A stretch of DNA of 64,000 bases, taken from assembly GCA_028641055.1 (NCBI GenBank), contig CM054063.1, positions 51,337,827 to 51,401,826 of the forward strand, read 5' to 3'. Shown here one piece after another: positions 24,053-34,799 of this stretch (position 1 is the first letter of the stretch; each line of letters opens with the position of its first letter). The translations under genes were made by a program, and so were the position numbers. Origin of the DNA: Alopecurus myosuroides (taxonomy: Eukaryota; Streptophyta; Magnoliopsida; Poales; Poaceae). Under the pieces are notes generated by a model. That model was not told the origin of the DNA, ran no database searches, and was given only the letters and a program-made list of their open reading frames with translations.

Positions 24053-27000
24053 ATTGGCGCCGACCGTGGGGACCGCGGGCGCTGGATCACCGGCATCTTC
24101 GGCTTCATCGACATCCAACTCCCGTTGGAAACCATCGACTACGGCTCCGAACAATCCTGTACGGATCGGATCCGTCATAGTCACGCCTCACTCGCCGGAA
24201 TCACGCCCGGTATTCGAGGATCTGGAGAAGAGCGTCACCCTGACGTTCGGAAGCTTCAACTTCATGGCAAACAGAGACGGAATCCTCCACTTCTCGGATG
24301 AATCTGAACCCGAATCTGGAGCCGTCAACTCGCGCTTCCTTATGGAGAAAAGCGGCGAGTCCATCCGCTTCAACACGATCGACTACCACGCACTCTCGAC
24401 AGAGGAACCCTCTCGAGTGCGAAGAGCCTCCCGATCTGCGCCTAGGACGCACGGGCCACAACTAGCCCAAGTCTGCATGGCAGGATCGGAACAGCCCTCG
24501 GAAACTGAATATAGCGCAACCGAATGCGATCTAATCGGCGTCTCGCGGGAAGCCTGGAAAAGAGCAAAGGAATCCATGCGAAAGAGTCAACCACCCGCGG
24601 CAGGTGCCACGCAGGAAGACCTAACCGCCTACCACTATCACCTAGTGAGAGCGGCCTCAAACATCAAGGACGCCCGAGCAGATCTAGCCCGTCGCAGGAG
24701 AGCGGCGGATGAGTCAAGCCTACGCCGAGCCGAGCTGTCCCTCGCCCCTTCGGTCGGTACCCGACCCGTGGGAAAAGGACCCGCGGCATCGACAAGGGAC
24801 CACGAATCCATGGCTGGGACCAACAGGTCTACCACATCTTCTTTCATGAGGGTTGACGACGACGGGAACGTCTACCCGCAAACTCCAGCTGCCGCAATTC
24901 TAGCCGCGGCCACCTACATGCAGATGAACCAGCCGACGGACAGCGATCCTCGGGTGGAACAATACAAGCACATCCGCAAAGGTCTAGGGCTGGCTGCCGC
25001 GAAGCTCGCCTCCCACGATCGCAAGGAACAACTGGAGAAGGCGCGACAAGAGAAGGAGAAAGACAAAGACGCGCCCCGCAGGCACAGGAGCTCTTCTCCG
25101 AGAAAAGATAAATCGCCACGTCGTGGCCGAGGAAAAGAAGCTCGGCGCCGCGGCGACAGCCGAAGCAGCAGCGACGACAGCCCGAGGGACAAAGATTCGC
25201 GGCACCACAGCAGCCGCTCGAGAAAACGAAGTAAAGAACCAAGAAAAGATAGCGACCGCGACCGGTCCGGGTACGACGCGCGATCTGATCTCGCCCAGAA
25301 AAAGGTGGATAAAGCGAGGGCTTCACGATATCGCGAACGCTCCTCATCCGGGTCTTCGGATGACGAAACCTGCGGAGCACTTTGCTTTGCTCGCAGTATT
25401 CGCGAAGCACCTCTACCCAAGAGATTCAAGCTCAGCTCGGAGGTGACAAAATACGATGGCTCACTCGATCCCTCCCAGTGGTTAAGCGACTACCTCACGG
25501 CAGTAAAATGCCAACGTGGTAACAAGAACACGGCCATGCAATACCTCAATTTGCACCTGGCCGGAGCGGCCCGCAGTTGGCTGGAAAGAAGACCACGATC
25601 TTGCTATGCATCATGGGACGACCTGCATCGCGATTTCTGCAAAAACTTCCAGTCGACCTACAAAAGGCCAGCTACAATCGAAGAACTACGGGCTTGCAAA
25701 CAGAAAAGTGGCGAATCCACGCGAGAATACATCCAGCGGTGGAACACACTCAGGAACACCGCAGGGACAATCTCTGAAGAAGTGGCGATTGAGGCCTTCG
25801 CCAAAGGAGCAAGAAGAACCGCATTTCGAGAAGAACTCGGCAGAGCTGCGCCCAAAACCATAGGGGAGCTCATGGTGATAGCCGAAAAATGGGCCAACGG
25901 AGAAGACGCGGTACGCAATGAAAGGACATCGTCGCCCACACATGACGAAGACCGTCACGGGCGAAGAAAAAGAAGAAAATACTACGACCACGACGATAGA
26001 GAAGAACTAGTGGCGGCAGAGTTCACGCGAAGTCGCGACTCCGGTCGTCGTGGAAGTCGCGAATGGAAGCCAAAGGTAGAAGAAAAATCACCCGAGGAAG
26101 ACCTCGATGGATACTGCTCGCTACACCTGTTCACAGACAAGCGCACGGGCAAGACTAAGGCAACACACCTTCTCAAGGATTGCCGAAAGTTCATCGAAAT
26201 CTCGGACGCGCTAGCCAAGAAAAGATTTGCTTCCACCCAAAACTATCCACCGTTACCAGGAGGCGGACAACAATTCCAGCTACCACCGCCACCACCTCCA
26301 CCAGCCAACCCAAACATGGCACTCGCGGCTCTGCCAGCACCACAACAGCAAAACACGGGAGCAAATACATACCCGACTCCGCACGGACAACTCCTTGGGA
26401 TGATACAAAAGGTATGCCCCTCTCGCAGAGCTCAAAAAACTAACTCGAGACAAATATGCATGGCAGTGCAGACGCCACCAACGAAGCCCGAGTACCTGAA
26501 GATGGCCGAACAGCCAATCACGTTCTCAAAGGAAGACCACCCGCCACGAGTCTATCGACCAGGACACGCCGCCCTTGTCATTCAAGCTCAAATTGGCAAT
26601 TATGACCTGGCCCGCGTATTCATGGACGGCGGCAGCGGCATCAACATCATCTACGCGGACACACTCCGTCGAATGAACAAAAACCTGGACGGCCTAACGG
26701 AATCAGAAACATCCTTCCACGGGATAGTTCCGGGCAAGGCAGTCCGTCCACTCGGAACAATCAACCTCGAAGTTGTACTGGGCTCCCCACGCAACTACAG
26801 AAGGGAATTCCTGGACTTTGAAGTCGTCGACTGGCCCTCGCAGTACCACGCCATTCTTGGTCGAACAGCGTTCGCCAGATTCATGGCCGTACCACATTAC
26901 GCATACTTGAAGCTCAAGTTACCCGGCGAATACGGTGTGATCACCATTGACGGGGACTTCCAGAAATCGGATAAGTGCGACATAGAATTTAATGAGATCG

Positions 27001-27191
27001 CGAAATCTTTCGGGATGCAAGAAGAACTACAAGAGCTGGCAAAAACCACGGATCACTCCGTCATGCCACTCACGAAGAAAAACGCGCCTGAACTGGAATT
27101 CAGCGCCAACAGCGACACTCGCAAGCATCAAGTGCACCCGACGGATTCCGCAAAAACTGCGATGGTTTCCACAACCCTCTCGCCAGCATAG
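23988..27191 (+). CDS. Tat gag-protease polyprotein (1067 aa), ends in TAG
   Basis: Capsid precursor plus aspartic protease of the Tat element. The start ATG is the first after the LTR TATA box and lies in the LTR, so the first 21-22 residues are LTR-encoded and the frame runs through the primer-binding site. Residues about 350-460 are Arg/Ser/Lys-rich. The retrotransposon gag core is at about 486-640 (YDGSLDPSQWLSDY, SWDDLHRDFCKNF). A Cys-His segment at about 710-730 (CSLHLF..THLLKDC) replaces the usual CCHC knuckle. Protease active-site region at about 877 is FMDGGSGINIIY, with DGG rather than DTG, as I recall for RIRE2-type elements. The frame ends in TAG (27189-27191) and stays open in the same frame afterwards. 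No other lesion. Confidence 0.9.
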   Translation: MTSPSRNPIGSPEGFAEPELRQLAPTVGTAGAGSPASSASSTSNSRWKPSTTAPNNPVRIGSVIVTPHSPESRPVFEDLEKSVTLTFGSFNFMANRDGILHFSDESEPESGAVNSRFLMEKSGESIRFNTIDYHALSTEEPSRVRRASRSAPRTHGPQLAQVCMAGSEQPSETEYSATECDLIGVSREAWKRAKESMRKSQPPAAGATQEDLTAYHYHLVRAASNIKDARADLARRRRAADESSLRRAELSLAPSVGTRPVGKGPAASTRDHESMAGTNRSTTSSFMRVDDDGNVYPQTPAAAILAAATYMQMNQPTDSDPRVEQYKHIRKGLGLAAAKLASHDRKEQLEKARQEKEKDKDAPRRHRSSSPRKDKSPRRGRGKEARRRGDSRSSSDDSPRDKDSRHHSSRSRKRSKEPRKDSDRDRSGYDARSDLAQKKVDKARASRYRERSSSGSSDDETCGALCFARSIREAPLPKRFKLSSEVTKYDGSLDPSQWLSDYLTAVKCQRGNKNTAMQYLNLHLAGAARSWLERRPRSCYASWDDLHRDFCKNFQSTYKRPATIEELRACKQKSGESTREYIQRWNTLRNTAGTISEEVAIEAFAKGARRTAFREELGRAAPKTIGELMVIAEKWANGEDAVRNERTSSPTHDEDRHGRRKRRKYYDHDDREELVAAEFTRSRDSGRRGSREWKPKVEEKSPEEDLDGYCSLHLFTDKRTGKTKATHLLKDCRKFIEISDALAKKRFASTQNYPPLPGGGQQFQLPPPPPPPANPNMALAALPAPQQQNTGANTYPTPHGQLLGMIQKVCPSRRAQKTNSRQICMAVQTPPTKPEYLKMAEQPITFSKEDHPPRVYRPGHAALVIQAQIGNYDLARVFMDGGSGINIIYADTLRRMNKNLDGLTESETSFHGIVPGKAVRPLGTINLEVVLGSPRNYRREFLDFEVVDWPSQYHAILGRTAFARFMAVPHYAYLKLKLPGEYGVITIDGDFQKSDKCDIEFNEIAKSFGMQEELQELAKTTDHSVMPLTKKNAPELEFSANSDTRKHQVHPTDSAKTAMVSTTLSPA
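24055..24072 (+). promoter_or_regulatory. Tat primer-binding site
   Basis: TGGCGCCGACCGTGGGGA, two bases after the LTR. From memory it is close to the complement of the plant tRNA-Lys(CTT) 3' end including CCA (about 16 of 18 bases); tRNA identity needs a tRNA comparison. Confidence 0.7.
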
Positions 27192-30100
27192 GAAAGCGCG
27201 CTCGTCAAACTCCTCCGTGAGTACTGGGAAATTTTCGCCTGGCAGCCCTCAGATATGCCAGGTATACCCAGGGAGTTTGCCGAGCACTCACTCGAAGTCT
27301 TTCCTAACGCGAAGCCCATCAAACAGACGACTCGACGATTTTCAGAACCCAAGCAAAAGGCGCTGGGAGAAGAAGTAAATAGGCTGCTAGCCGCAAATTT
27401 CATTAGGGAGATCAAGATATCCACCTGGTTAGCGAATCCGGTGCTGGTCCCCAAGAAGAACACGGATATCCTTCGGGTGTGCATCGATTACACGTCACTG
27501 AACAAGCACTGCCCCAAGGACAACTTCCCTCTACCACGAATCGACCAGATCGTGGACTCTACAGCAGGTTGCCAACGTCTCTCTTTCTTGGACGCCTACT
27601 CGGGATACAACCAGATCCGAATGAAAAAGGAAGACGAAGAGAAGACGGCATTCATCACACCACACGGTGTATACTGCTATACGACAATGCCCTTCGGGCT
27701 GAAGAACGCAGGCGCAACATATCAACGTTGCATGCAGAGATGCCTTGCCAATCTCATTGGCAAGAACGTACAAGTATATGTCGACGACATCGTCATCAAA
27801 ACTCGAGTAGAGGACACACTCCTCGAAGATATTAAAGAAACATTCGACGCCCTTAATGCATATCGGATCAAGCTCAATCCAACAAAATGCGTTTTCGGCG
27901 TCCCTGCAGGAAAACTCCTAGGATACCTGGTATCCGCTAGAGGCATTGAGGCCAATCCGGAGAAAATACAAGCCATCCTCACCATGAAGGAGCCCACCAA
28001 TCTACGCGGAGTCCAGCAGCTCGCAGGGCGATTGGCCACCCTAAGCAGGTTCATCGCGCGATTGGGAGAGCAGGCGTTACCCTTCTACAAACTACTGAAG
28101 AAGACGGACAAATTCGAATGGACCCCCGAAGCCAAGCAAGCATTCGCAGACTTGAAACGGTCGTTGCAAAGCAGGCGCATCCTCGCAACACCACAAGAAA
28201 GGGAGCCGCTTTTTCTCTATTTAGCCGCTACAAACCAGGTCATCAGCACTGCAATCGTAGTCGAACGACCTGAAGATGGCAAGGCATACGGAGTCCAGCG
28301 CCCAATATATTACATCAGCGAAGTGCTCTCGCCGTGCAAGCAGCGATATCCTCATTACCAGAAGCTTGCGTATGGAGTTGTCCTCACAGCCCGAAAACTC
28401 AAACACTACTTCCAGGAACACGCCATTACAGTAGTTAACGATGCGTCACTCGGGACAATCATGAACAACCCTATGGCATCCGGAAGAATAGCGAAGTGGA
28501 GCATCGAGTTGGGTGCTTGGGATATCACCTACGCAGGACGCAATGCAGTCAAATCTCAAGTTCTCGTGGAATTCATCAGCGAATGGACAGAGCTACAAAC
28601 ACCCGGACCACCCGAGTACACAAGCAATTGGATCATGTATTTTGACGGGTCCAAAAGAAACGAAGGGGCAGGAGCTGGAATCGTTCTTATCTCGCCTCGT
28701 GGAGACAAACTGCAATATATCCTGCGACTAGATTTTCCACCTGACGACCCAGCATCGAACAACGACGCAGAATATGAAGCACTGTTGCACGGAATGAAGA
28801 TGGCGATTGCTTGTGGAGCTACCCGGTTGATGATTTATGGCGATTCCAACCTCATAGTGCAACAAACAATGAAAGAATGCGATGCCGTTGCTGAAAACAT
28901 GATCGCGTACCGCGACATGTATAATATACTCGAAGGAAGCTTCAAAGGATGCGAGTTGAAACATATTGCAAGATCCAGCAACGAAGAGGCGGATAGACTG
29001 GCAAACATGGGTTCCACGAATACACCCATACCGCCAGGAATATACTTCGAACGGATGGTCAAGCGATCGGTCAAATTGAAGAAAGCTGCAGAAACACCGG
29101 CAGCGCCAGAAACAGAGGTCAGCCCGCAGGTCGCGCTTATCGAGCTTATTCATAATATATCACGACAGGTTTTTTTGGTCGAGCCAGTCTGGACGCAGAA
29201 ATATCTCGACTACCTGCTCAATAAACAGCTCCCAGCCGATCCACGCGAGGCTCGACAGCTAATCAGGCGTAGCAAATCCTTTCGGGTAATCAACGGAGAA
29301 TTGTACAAGCAAAGCATCTCGGGAATCCTTCAGCGGTGCATCGCACCCGAAGACGGCAAAGAATTACTCCGGGATATACACCAGGGTGATTGCGGACATC
29401 ATGCTAGCTGGAGAGCAATACTGGGAAAAGCCTTTCGAGCAGGGTTCTACTGGCTAACAGCAGCTAACGATGCAAAAAACCTGGTCGACAGATGTGGCGC
29501 TTGCCAGCGATTCTCACCCAAGCCGCACGCGCCCGCCACAGAGTTGCACATGATACCCATCGCCTGGCCCTTTGCCCAATGGGGGCTTGACATGGTTGGC
29601 CCACTGCACAAATCTACTCCAGGAGGGTACACACATTTGCTGGTCGCAGTCGACAAATTTACCAAATGGATCGAGGCTATGCCAGTGACCTCGGGTAGCG
29701 CCCAATGCGCAATCAAGTTCCTCGATTCCATAATATGCAGATTCGGGGTGCCACATGACATCATTACAGACAATGGTACGAACTTCACTGCAAAGGAGAC
29801 TCAACAGTTCTGCGAAGAGAAAGGAATTAATCTGAAGTTTGCTTCGGTCGCCCATCCGCAAACAAACGGTCAAGTTGAAAGATCCAACGGCTTAGTTTCA
29901 GCTGGGATCAAAAAGAGATTGCTCGATCGGCTACATCCCGCTGCAGGTCATTGGGCAGAGGAGTTACCCTCCGTACTTTGGAGCCTCCGCACAACCCCCA
30001 ATCGATCAACGCAATACACACCATTTTTCATGGTATATGGGGCAGAAGCCGTCCTCCCCGAAGAGGTTCGATTCAGCGCCCCACGAGTTGTAGCCTACAG

Positions 30101-30425
30101 TGAAGAAACATCCAACAAAGCACTTGCAGAAGATATGGACGCACTCGACGAAATTCGGGACATTGCACTCGCAAGATCTGCAGTCTACCAACAATCACTG
30201 CGCAATTATCACAGTCGCCGCATACGCCACAGATCATTCGTGGTTGGCGATTTGGTGTTGCGGCTAAAACAAAAGGAAGGGCACAAGCTCGAGCCACCTT
30301 GGGAAGGACCCTTCATCGTACACGAAGTAATCCCAGGAGGAGCCTATCGACTGAAGAATCCAGAAACTGGAGGCATCTATTCCAATCCATGGAATATCGC
30401 GCAACTGCGCAAATTCTACCCCTAG
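27192..30425 (+). CDS. Tat pol: reverse transcriptase, dual RNase H, integrase
   Basis: Open in the same frame as gag-protease directly after the TAG; first ATG at 27255 (1,056 residues from there). Residue numbers from that ATG: RT with catalytic YVDD at 175-178; a degenerate first RNase H at about 325-450; a second, RVT_3-like RNase H at about 460-585 starting YFDGSKRNEGAGAG with conserved NNDAEYEAL and YGDSNLIV; integrase zinc finger (HH..CGACQRF) at about 714-745; integrase core D (GLDMVGP), D (ITDNGTNF), E (GQVERSNG), with D,D(35)E spacing. Stops with TAG at 30423. All catalytic residues are present. Expression needs readthrough of the TAG, internal initiation, or a family member acting in trans. 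Confidence 0.92.
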   Translation, partial: ESALVKLLREYWEIFAWQPSDMPGIPREFAEHSLEVFPNAKPIKQTTRRFSEPKQKALGEEVNRLLAANFIREIKISTWLANPVLVPKKNTDILRVCIDYTSLNKHCPKDNFPLPRIDQIVDSTAGCQRLSFLDAYSGYNQIRMKKEDEEKTAFITPHGVYCYTTMPFGLKNAGATYQRCMQRCLANLIGKNVQVYVDDIVIKTRVEDTLLEDIKETFDALNAYRIKLNPTKCVFGVPAGKLLGYLVSARGIEANPEKIQAILTMKEPTNLRGVQQLAGRLATLSRFIARLGEQALPFYKLLKKTDKFEWTPEAKQAFADLKRSLQSRRILATPQEREPLFLYLAATNQVISTAIVVERPEDGKAYGVQRPIYYISEVLSPCKQRYPHYQKLAYGVVLTARKLKHYFQEHAITVVNDASLGTIMNNPMASGRIAKWSIELGAWDITYAGRNAVKSQVLVEFISEWTELQTPGPPEYTSNWIMYFDGSKRNEGAGAGIVLISPRGDKLQYILRLDFPPDDPASNNDAEYEALLHGMKMAIACGATRLMIYGDSNLIVQQTMKECDAVAENMIAYRDMYNILEGSFKGCELKHIARSSNEEADRLANMGSTNTPIPPGIYFERMVKRSVKLKKAAETPAAPETEVSPQVALIELIHNISRQVFLVEPVWTQKYLDYLLNKQLPADPREARQLIRRSKSFRVINGELYKQSISGILQRCIAPEDGKELLRDIHQGDCGHHASWRAILGKAFRAGFYWLTAANDAKNLVDRCGACQRFSPKPHAPATELHMIPIAWPFAQWGLDMVGPLHKSTPGGYTHLLVAVDKFTKWIEAMPVTSGSAQCAIKFLDSIICRFGVPHDIITDNGTNFTAKETQQFCEEKGINLKFASVAHPQTNGQVERSNGLVSAGIKKRLLDRLHPAAGHWAEELPSVLWSLRTTPNRSTQYTPFFMVYGAEAVLPEEVRFSAPRVVAYSEETSNKALAEDMDALDEIRDIALARSAVYQQSLRNYHSRRIRHRSFVVGDLVLRLKQKEGHKLEPPWEGPFIVHEVIPGGAYRLKNPETGGIYSNPWNIAQLRKFYP

Positions 30426-30692
30426 GTTTATTTATTTTGCAACAATAAGGCTATACTAGCCAATTTTGTAGCTCGAACACATGACTTCTCAGTCATAGCA
30501 ATAAATACATGATTCTCTCATCATATTTACTCGACAGCTTCCAAGGTTACAGGTACACACCCCATAAAATACACGGGGGCTACACCTAAAACTAAGCATC
30601 ACAGAAAAGAATTATCGAGTACAAGGTTGCACACCTTACTACAGTTTTTACAAACTACAGATAAACTTACAGGATATTCACATCCGATAAAG

Positions 30693-33600
30693 TCAGTCGA
30701 AACGCTGAGCATTCCTAGCCGCTAAGATCCTATCTACCTCTTCGGATGTCATTCGGATAATCTTCTCGGCCGCAGGACGAACAGCATCATAGTACGGCGC
30801 AATATCTTCGATTGCATAATCCGGAAGCCGGGCTACGGAGTTCAAGTCTATCTCAGGATGCCATATTCGGACAAACGAGAGAGCAACAACCGCGCCGCAT
30901 GTCATCTGATTGTGAACGCACGCGCGAACCTCTTCTTCTCGTCCGAATAACCTGAGAAGATAGCTCCAGTCTTCGGGGCCCCTCTCAAGTGGATAAAAAG
31001 CAGCATTCACCGCAACCAGGACCTCATGGAAAGAACTCATGAGAACTTTCGCCTGGAGGACTCGAAACTTCAAGATAGCCATCACAAACCCTCGACTGCG
31101 ATCAGACCAGAAATTACTCGCATGAGGCTTTGTGCTGTTAGCTTCTTGATGAATGTGGTTTTCTACCCACTGCTTTTCTTCCCTGTCATCTGGTTTCACA
31201 ACTAAGAAGCAAACGCACTTAGTAAGCTAAGAAACACAGAGGAGGAAAATAGCATGGGGGCTACACTACTCACATAGTAACTCCTTTGCAATCGAAGACA
31301 GTTCGCCAATCAGAAATTGCTCGCGCTCAGCCGCCAATTTCTGCTTGGATATCGCCACGTCAGCTACCCCGCGCAGCACTTTCAGCCTACGCTCACCCTC
31401 CTGAACCTTATCACGAAGGCCAGCGAGAGTGCCCACGGCAGCCACAAGTGGATTTGCTGGACTACCACGTCCACTCGAAGATTCAGCAGCAGACGCAATT
31501 GCCTGGAAGAAGTACAAGGAAAGAAGTGAGACGCCCTACTCGAGTTGTTTCCAGTCGCACATCTGACTAATCGCTCGGGGGCTACTCCCATCGGGAGGCA
31601 AAGTATAGACGACAAGGATAAATTTTAAATGCAAAACGCTTCGATTAAAAGACCAGCAAAGGTACGGGAATATATCCCAAAATTCATTACATCCAAGCAA
31701 CAGAAACAAAAGGAAAACAAAAGTCTACGAAGCCGCGTTGGTGCTGCCACTAGCAGCGGTCGACCCTCCCTTCTTCCGAGCAAACATCTCAGATAATTTC
31801 CGAGCAAGAACAGTGGCTTGCTCAGAAAAACGAGATAGCCGTACCTTCTTGCCCGTGGAAGGGTCGACCGGCATGGACGAATAGGCCTCCTCCAGACCTT
31901 CAACTCCGTTCGCCAGAGCGAACTGAATCGCAGTCTTTGCGCCAGCTTCCGATTGAGCAACCGCAAAGGCTTCCAGGAGGTCGCCTTCCGAGAAGACCTT
32001 CGACAACTCGCTCAGCGCAGGCGCAGGAGTACCGCTGGCGACAAGACGGCCATGCACTCGTGCCAACGCTTTGGAAGCATCATCAATCAGGGAAAATATT
32101 CCCTCAGAATGCCTCCTGAGCTGCGCGAGAGTGTCGGTCAGCACGTCCACCCGCTGAATCCCAGGAATCTCCAGAGGAACATTCAGAAGATCTACAGACA
32201 GAGAAAATAATGCTTAGCAAAAATCAGCAGAATGAAAAGTTCAAAAACCCAAGATACTTACCCGCAAAGCGTTTGGCGAGAGGACGAAGGAACGCGACAG
32301 TGTCGTTGTCAGCCTTACTGCCGGCCTCCTCCAAGTCCTTCACGGTCTTCCGCGCCTCCGCAAGCTTCGTATTGAGTTCCTCCGATTGCTTGCGGGAAGC
32401 TTCCAGCTCTTGTCGGGTAGTCGCCAGTTCAGCTTCCCGAGCAGTTACCTGCTCTGAAAGTTTGGTCTTTTCAGACTCTGCGAATTCGGCTCGAGCTGCA
32501 AAGGGGATATTAATCAGAAATCAAGAATGGATGATACACGGAAGCCAAGAAGATAATGAAATTTACCTCTAAGAAGGTCGCCTTCAGATTTGAGTCGGTT
32601 AACTTCTGATCGAAGCGACTCGCAATCTGTCTCGGCCAGAACGACGCGGCGACCGATCGCCGCAAGGGAATCGACGAGCGACTGCGAAAGCATGAAGATA
32701 AAGAGTTAGAAGAAAAGAGGTTTGAGCCTGTACCCGATTATTTACAATCGACTACAGCCTCGGGGGCTACTCCCATCGGGAGCACTGCCGTGCACCCGAA
32801 GAAGACAAAATAAAGAAGAAGAGCAGAAAGAGGTTTTGAGCCTGTACCCGATTATTTACAATCGACTACAGCCTCGGGGGCTACTCCCATCGGGAGCACT
32901 GTCGTGCACCCGATAAAATTTGTTTGAGAAAGCCAAAGAGATAGAAGTTTACCTGTCCGGAGGCGCGGGAGAGGGGATCCGCCGAGCTGTCCGTCGCCTC
33001 CTTCGAGATCGAAGTTCTAGCAGCGGAGCTGGGGACATCCCGCTCCGCAGTCGCAGCATCAGGCGCTGCCCTGGGAGAGTTCTGGACGGTACCCGCAGTA
33101 GGGGTCTCATCCGCGTCCTTCGCTTTGTTCCTCTTTTCGGGAGGAACAGCCGCGGCGAATCTACGCGGGCTGATTGCCTGCAGACTGCAGTGAAGAACAA
33201 AGAAACGTCAGCACTGACAAACAGAGTTCAATTGAATTAAAATATGGAAAAGAACTTACTCGTCATCCTCGTCGTCTTCATCCAAGTCATCCGCATTCCA
33301 GGCGTTTGCGAATGGAGCCAGAGGAGGAAGAGATCGAAGCGGAGTCGCAGAAATTGGAGTTGGGCCAGGTGACGCCTCCAAAGACTTGTCTTTGGAGGTA
33401 ACTTCGTTTTCGTTCACCCGACGGCGCTTTGGTGGGACGCCACTCGAGTCTTCAACATCATCTGAGGAGTCATGCTCAGAACTCGAGGAAGCGTTGGCCA
33501 CGCTGGTGTCAACCGCGCCGTCCTGGTGGCTTGACTGAAGACACGAGGCATCTTCACCAACAACGGGCGGGTAGCAATTTGCTACAGCTAGGCTCTACAA

Positions 33601-34642
33601 AGATAAGAAGACGATAAAGATCTTATCGACTACGAAAATTCTGAAAATGAAAGCAAGTTAAAGACAGGAGACTAACCGCAGCTGGAGGAGGGTTTGAAGC
33701 AGAATAAGCCTCGACTGAGCAATCAGGGAATTGCTCCCCGACCTTCAGTCGAGTGATGGCCGCGATCTTCTTCTCGAATTCCACATTCGAAAGTTCTTCG
33801 CGGCTCACTCGGCTGGGATCTTCTGCGCCTTGGTACTCCCACATAGCGGAAGGCCTCTGCTGCAAAGGCTGGATCCTGCGCTTCAAGAAAAGGCTTGCCA
33901 GATGAAGTCCATTGAGCACTACTCCCGAGGCTTGGTCTCGAAGAGCCCCTACTCTTTCGAGTAGAGGTGTGACTGTCTGGATTTCTTCGGCTGACATCTT
34001 GTGGTTCCAAGATTTGCGCCTCGCCAGAACTGCGAATGGGTGGAATTCTACAAGCCCGCTCGAGTTGTTGTCGGCGACGTAGAACCACTTCTTCCGCCAG
34101 CCTTGGGCGGAGTCGATGAAGTGCATGTTGAAGTAGGCATTCTCCTGGCGCGCTTGGATCCCGAAGCCACCCGTGCGAAGTGGCTCACCGGGCTCGGACT
34201 CCACCCGCGATCTCTCGCGGAAGATCCGGATCTTGAACAGCGCCTTCCAGAGCGCCCAGTGCGGGCGAATGCCAAGATAGCATTCGCAAAGCGCGATGAA
34301 GCACGAGATGTGCTGCACCGCGTTCGGGGGAAGGTCATGGAGCTGTATGCCGTATGCACACAGCAGCCCGATGAAGAAAGGGTGAAGAGGGAAGGAGAGA
34401 CCTCGAGTCACGTGGTCCACGAAGACCACGCGCTCGTTCGAGTGAGGGTTTGGTACCTCTTCCCTCTTCCCAAGACGGACGCGCTTCTCCGCCTCCGCCG
34501 GCAGCAGACCCTCCCGTTGCATCTCCTTGATGCTCTTGGCAGTGGTGTTGGGGGTGCGCCAGTCGCCGGCGCGAGAGGCGAGTGGCGCAGAAGGCTCGCC
34601 AGACGCGGAGGTTCCAGCGCCGCGTTTCTTTCCGCCGGCCAT
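30693..34642 (-). CDS. Spliced antisense gene of Tat element (988 aa, Transposase_28-like)
   Basis: Eight exons on minus: 34642-33677, 33594-33260, 33184-32953, 32681-32567, 32495-32262, 32191-31845, 31502-31274, 31201-30693. All have GT-AG ends; phases match, and the sum of 2,967 nt gives 988 residues plus TGA. Start ATG 34642 (MAGGKKRGAG, context AACAATGG) is the first after a TATA box. Exon 1 resembles the plant 'putative gypsy type transposon' domain (PF04195/Transposase_28; motifs PLHPFFIGLLCAYGIQLHDL, WFYVADN). Exon 2 is acidic and has a PPKRRR nuclear-signal-like motif. Exons 4-5 are a long coiled coil. Exon 8 ends with a WHPEIDLNSVA region. If exon 6 is not spliced at 31845, it stops at 31725. 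Its function is unknown. It is tail-to-tail with pol, 267 bp apart. Confidence 0.8.
32717..32917. repeat. Two tandem copies of about 115 bp in antisense intron 3
   Basis: A unit beginning GAGGTTTGAGCCTGTACCCG and containing CTCGGGGGCTACTCCCATCG occurs at about 32718 and again at about 32831 with only a few differences. Each copy includes a PPT-like CGGGGGCTAC. Confidence 0.85.
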
Positions 34643-34743
34643 TGTTCGCAGCGAGAGCTTGAGCGCAGGGAAGGCAAAGACGAGCGCGAGGTGGAAGACG
34701 AAGATTGAGAGCGGGGAAAATTTCACTGCGGCGCTAACACCCT

Positions 34744-34753
34744 TATTTATATA
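34744..34753 (-). promoter_or_regulatory. TATA box of the antisense gene
   Basis: On minus the sequence reads TATATAAATA, about 102-111 bp before the first ATG (34642), with no intervening ATG. This is a normal plant promoter spacing and argues for the antisense gene having its own promoter. Confidence 0.65.
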
Positions 34754-34799
34754 CGGGGTAAAGCAATCTCAGCCGTACGATACGCAACGTGGCACCTAT

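Noticed and set aside
24383..25429. Several open frames antisense to Tat gag
   Set aside because: Arg/Ser/Cys-rich shadow frames over the charged gag region, without start context, splicing or similarity.
32722..32916. Possible CRISPR-like direct repeats
   Set aside because: Only two copies of a 115-bp tandem duplication within a plant retrotransposon; no repeat-spacer structure.
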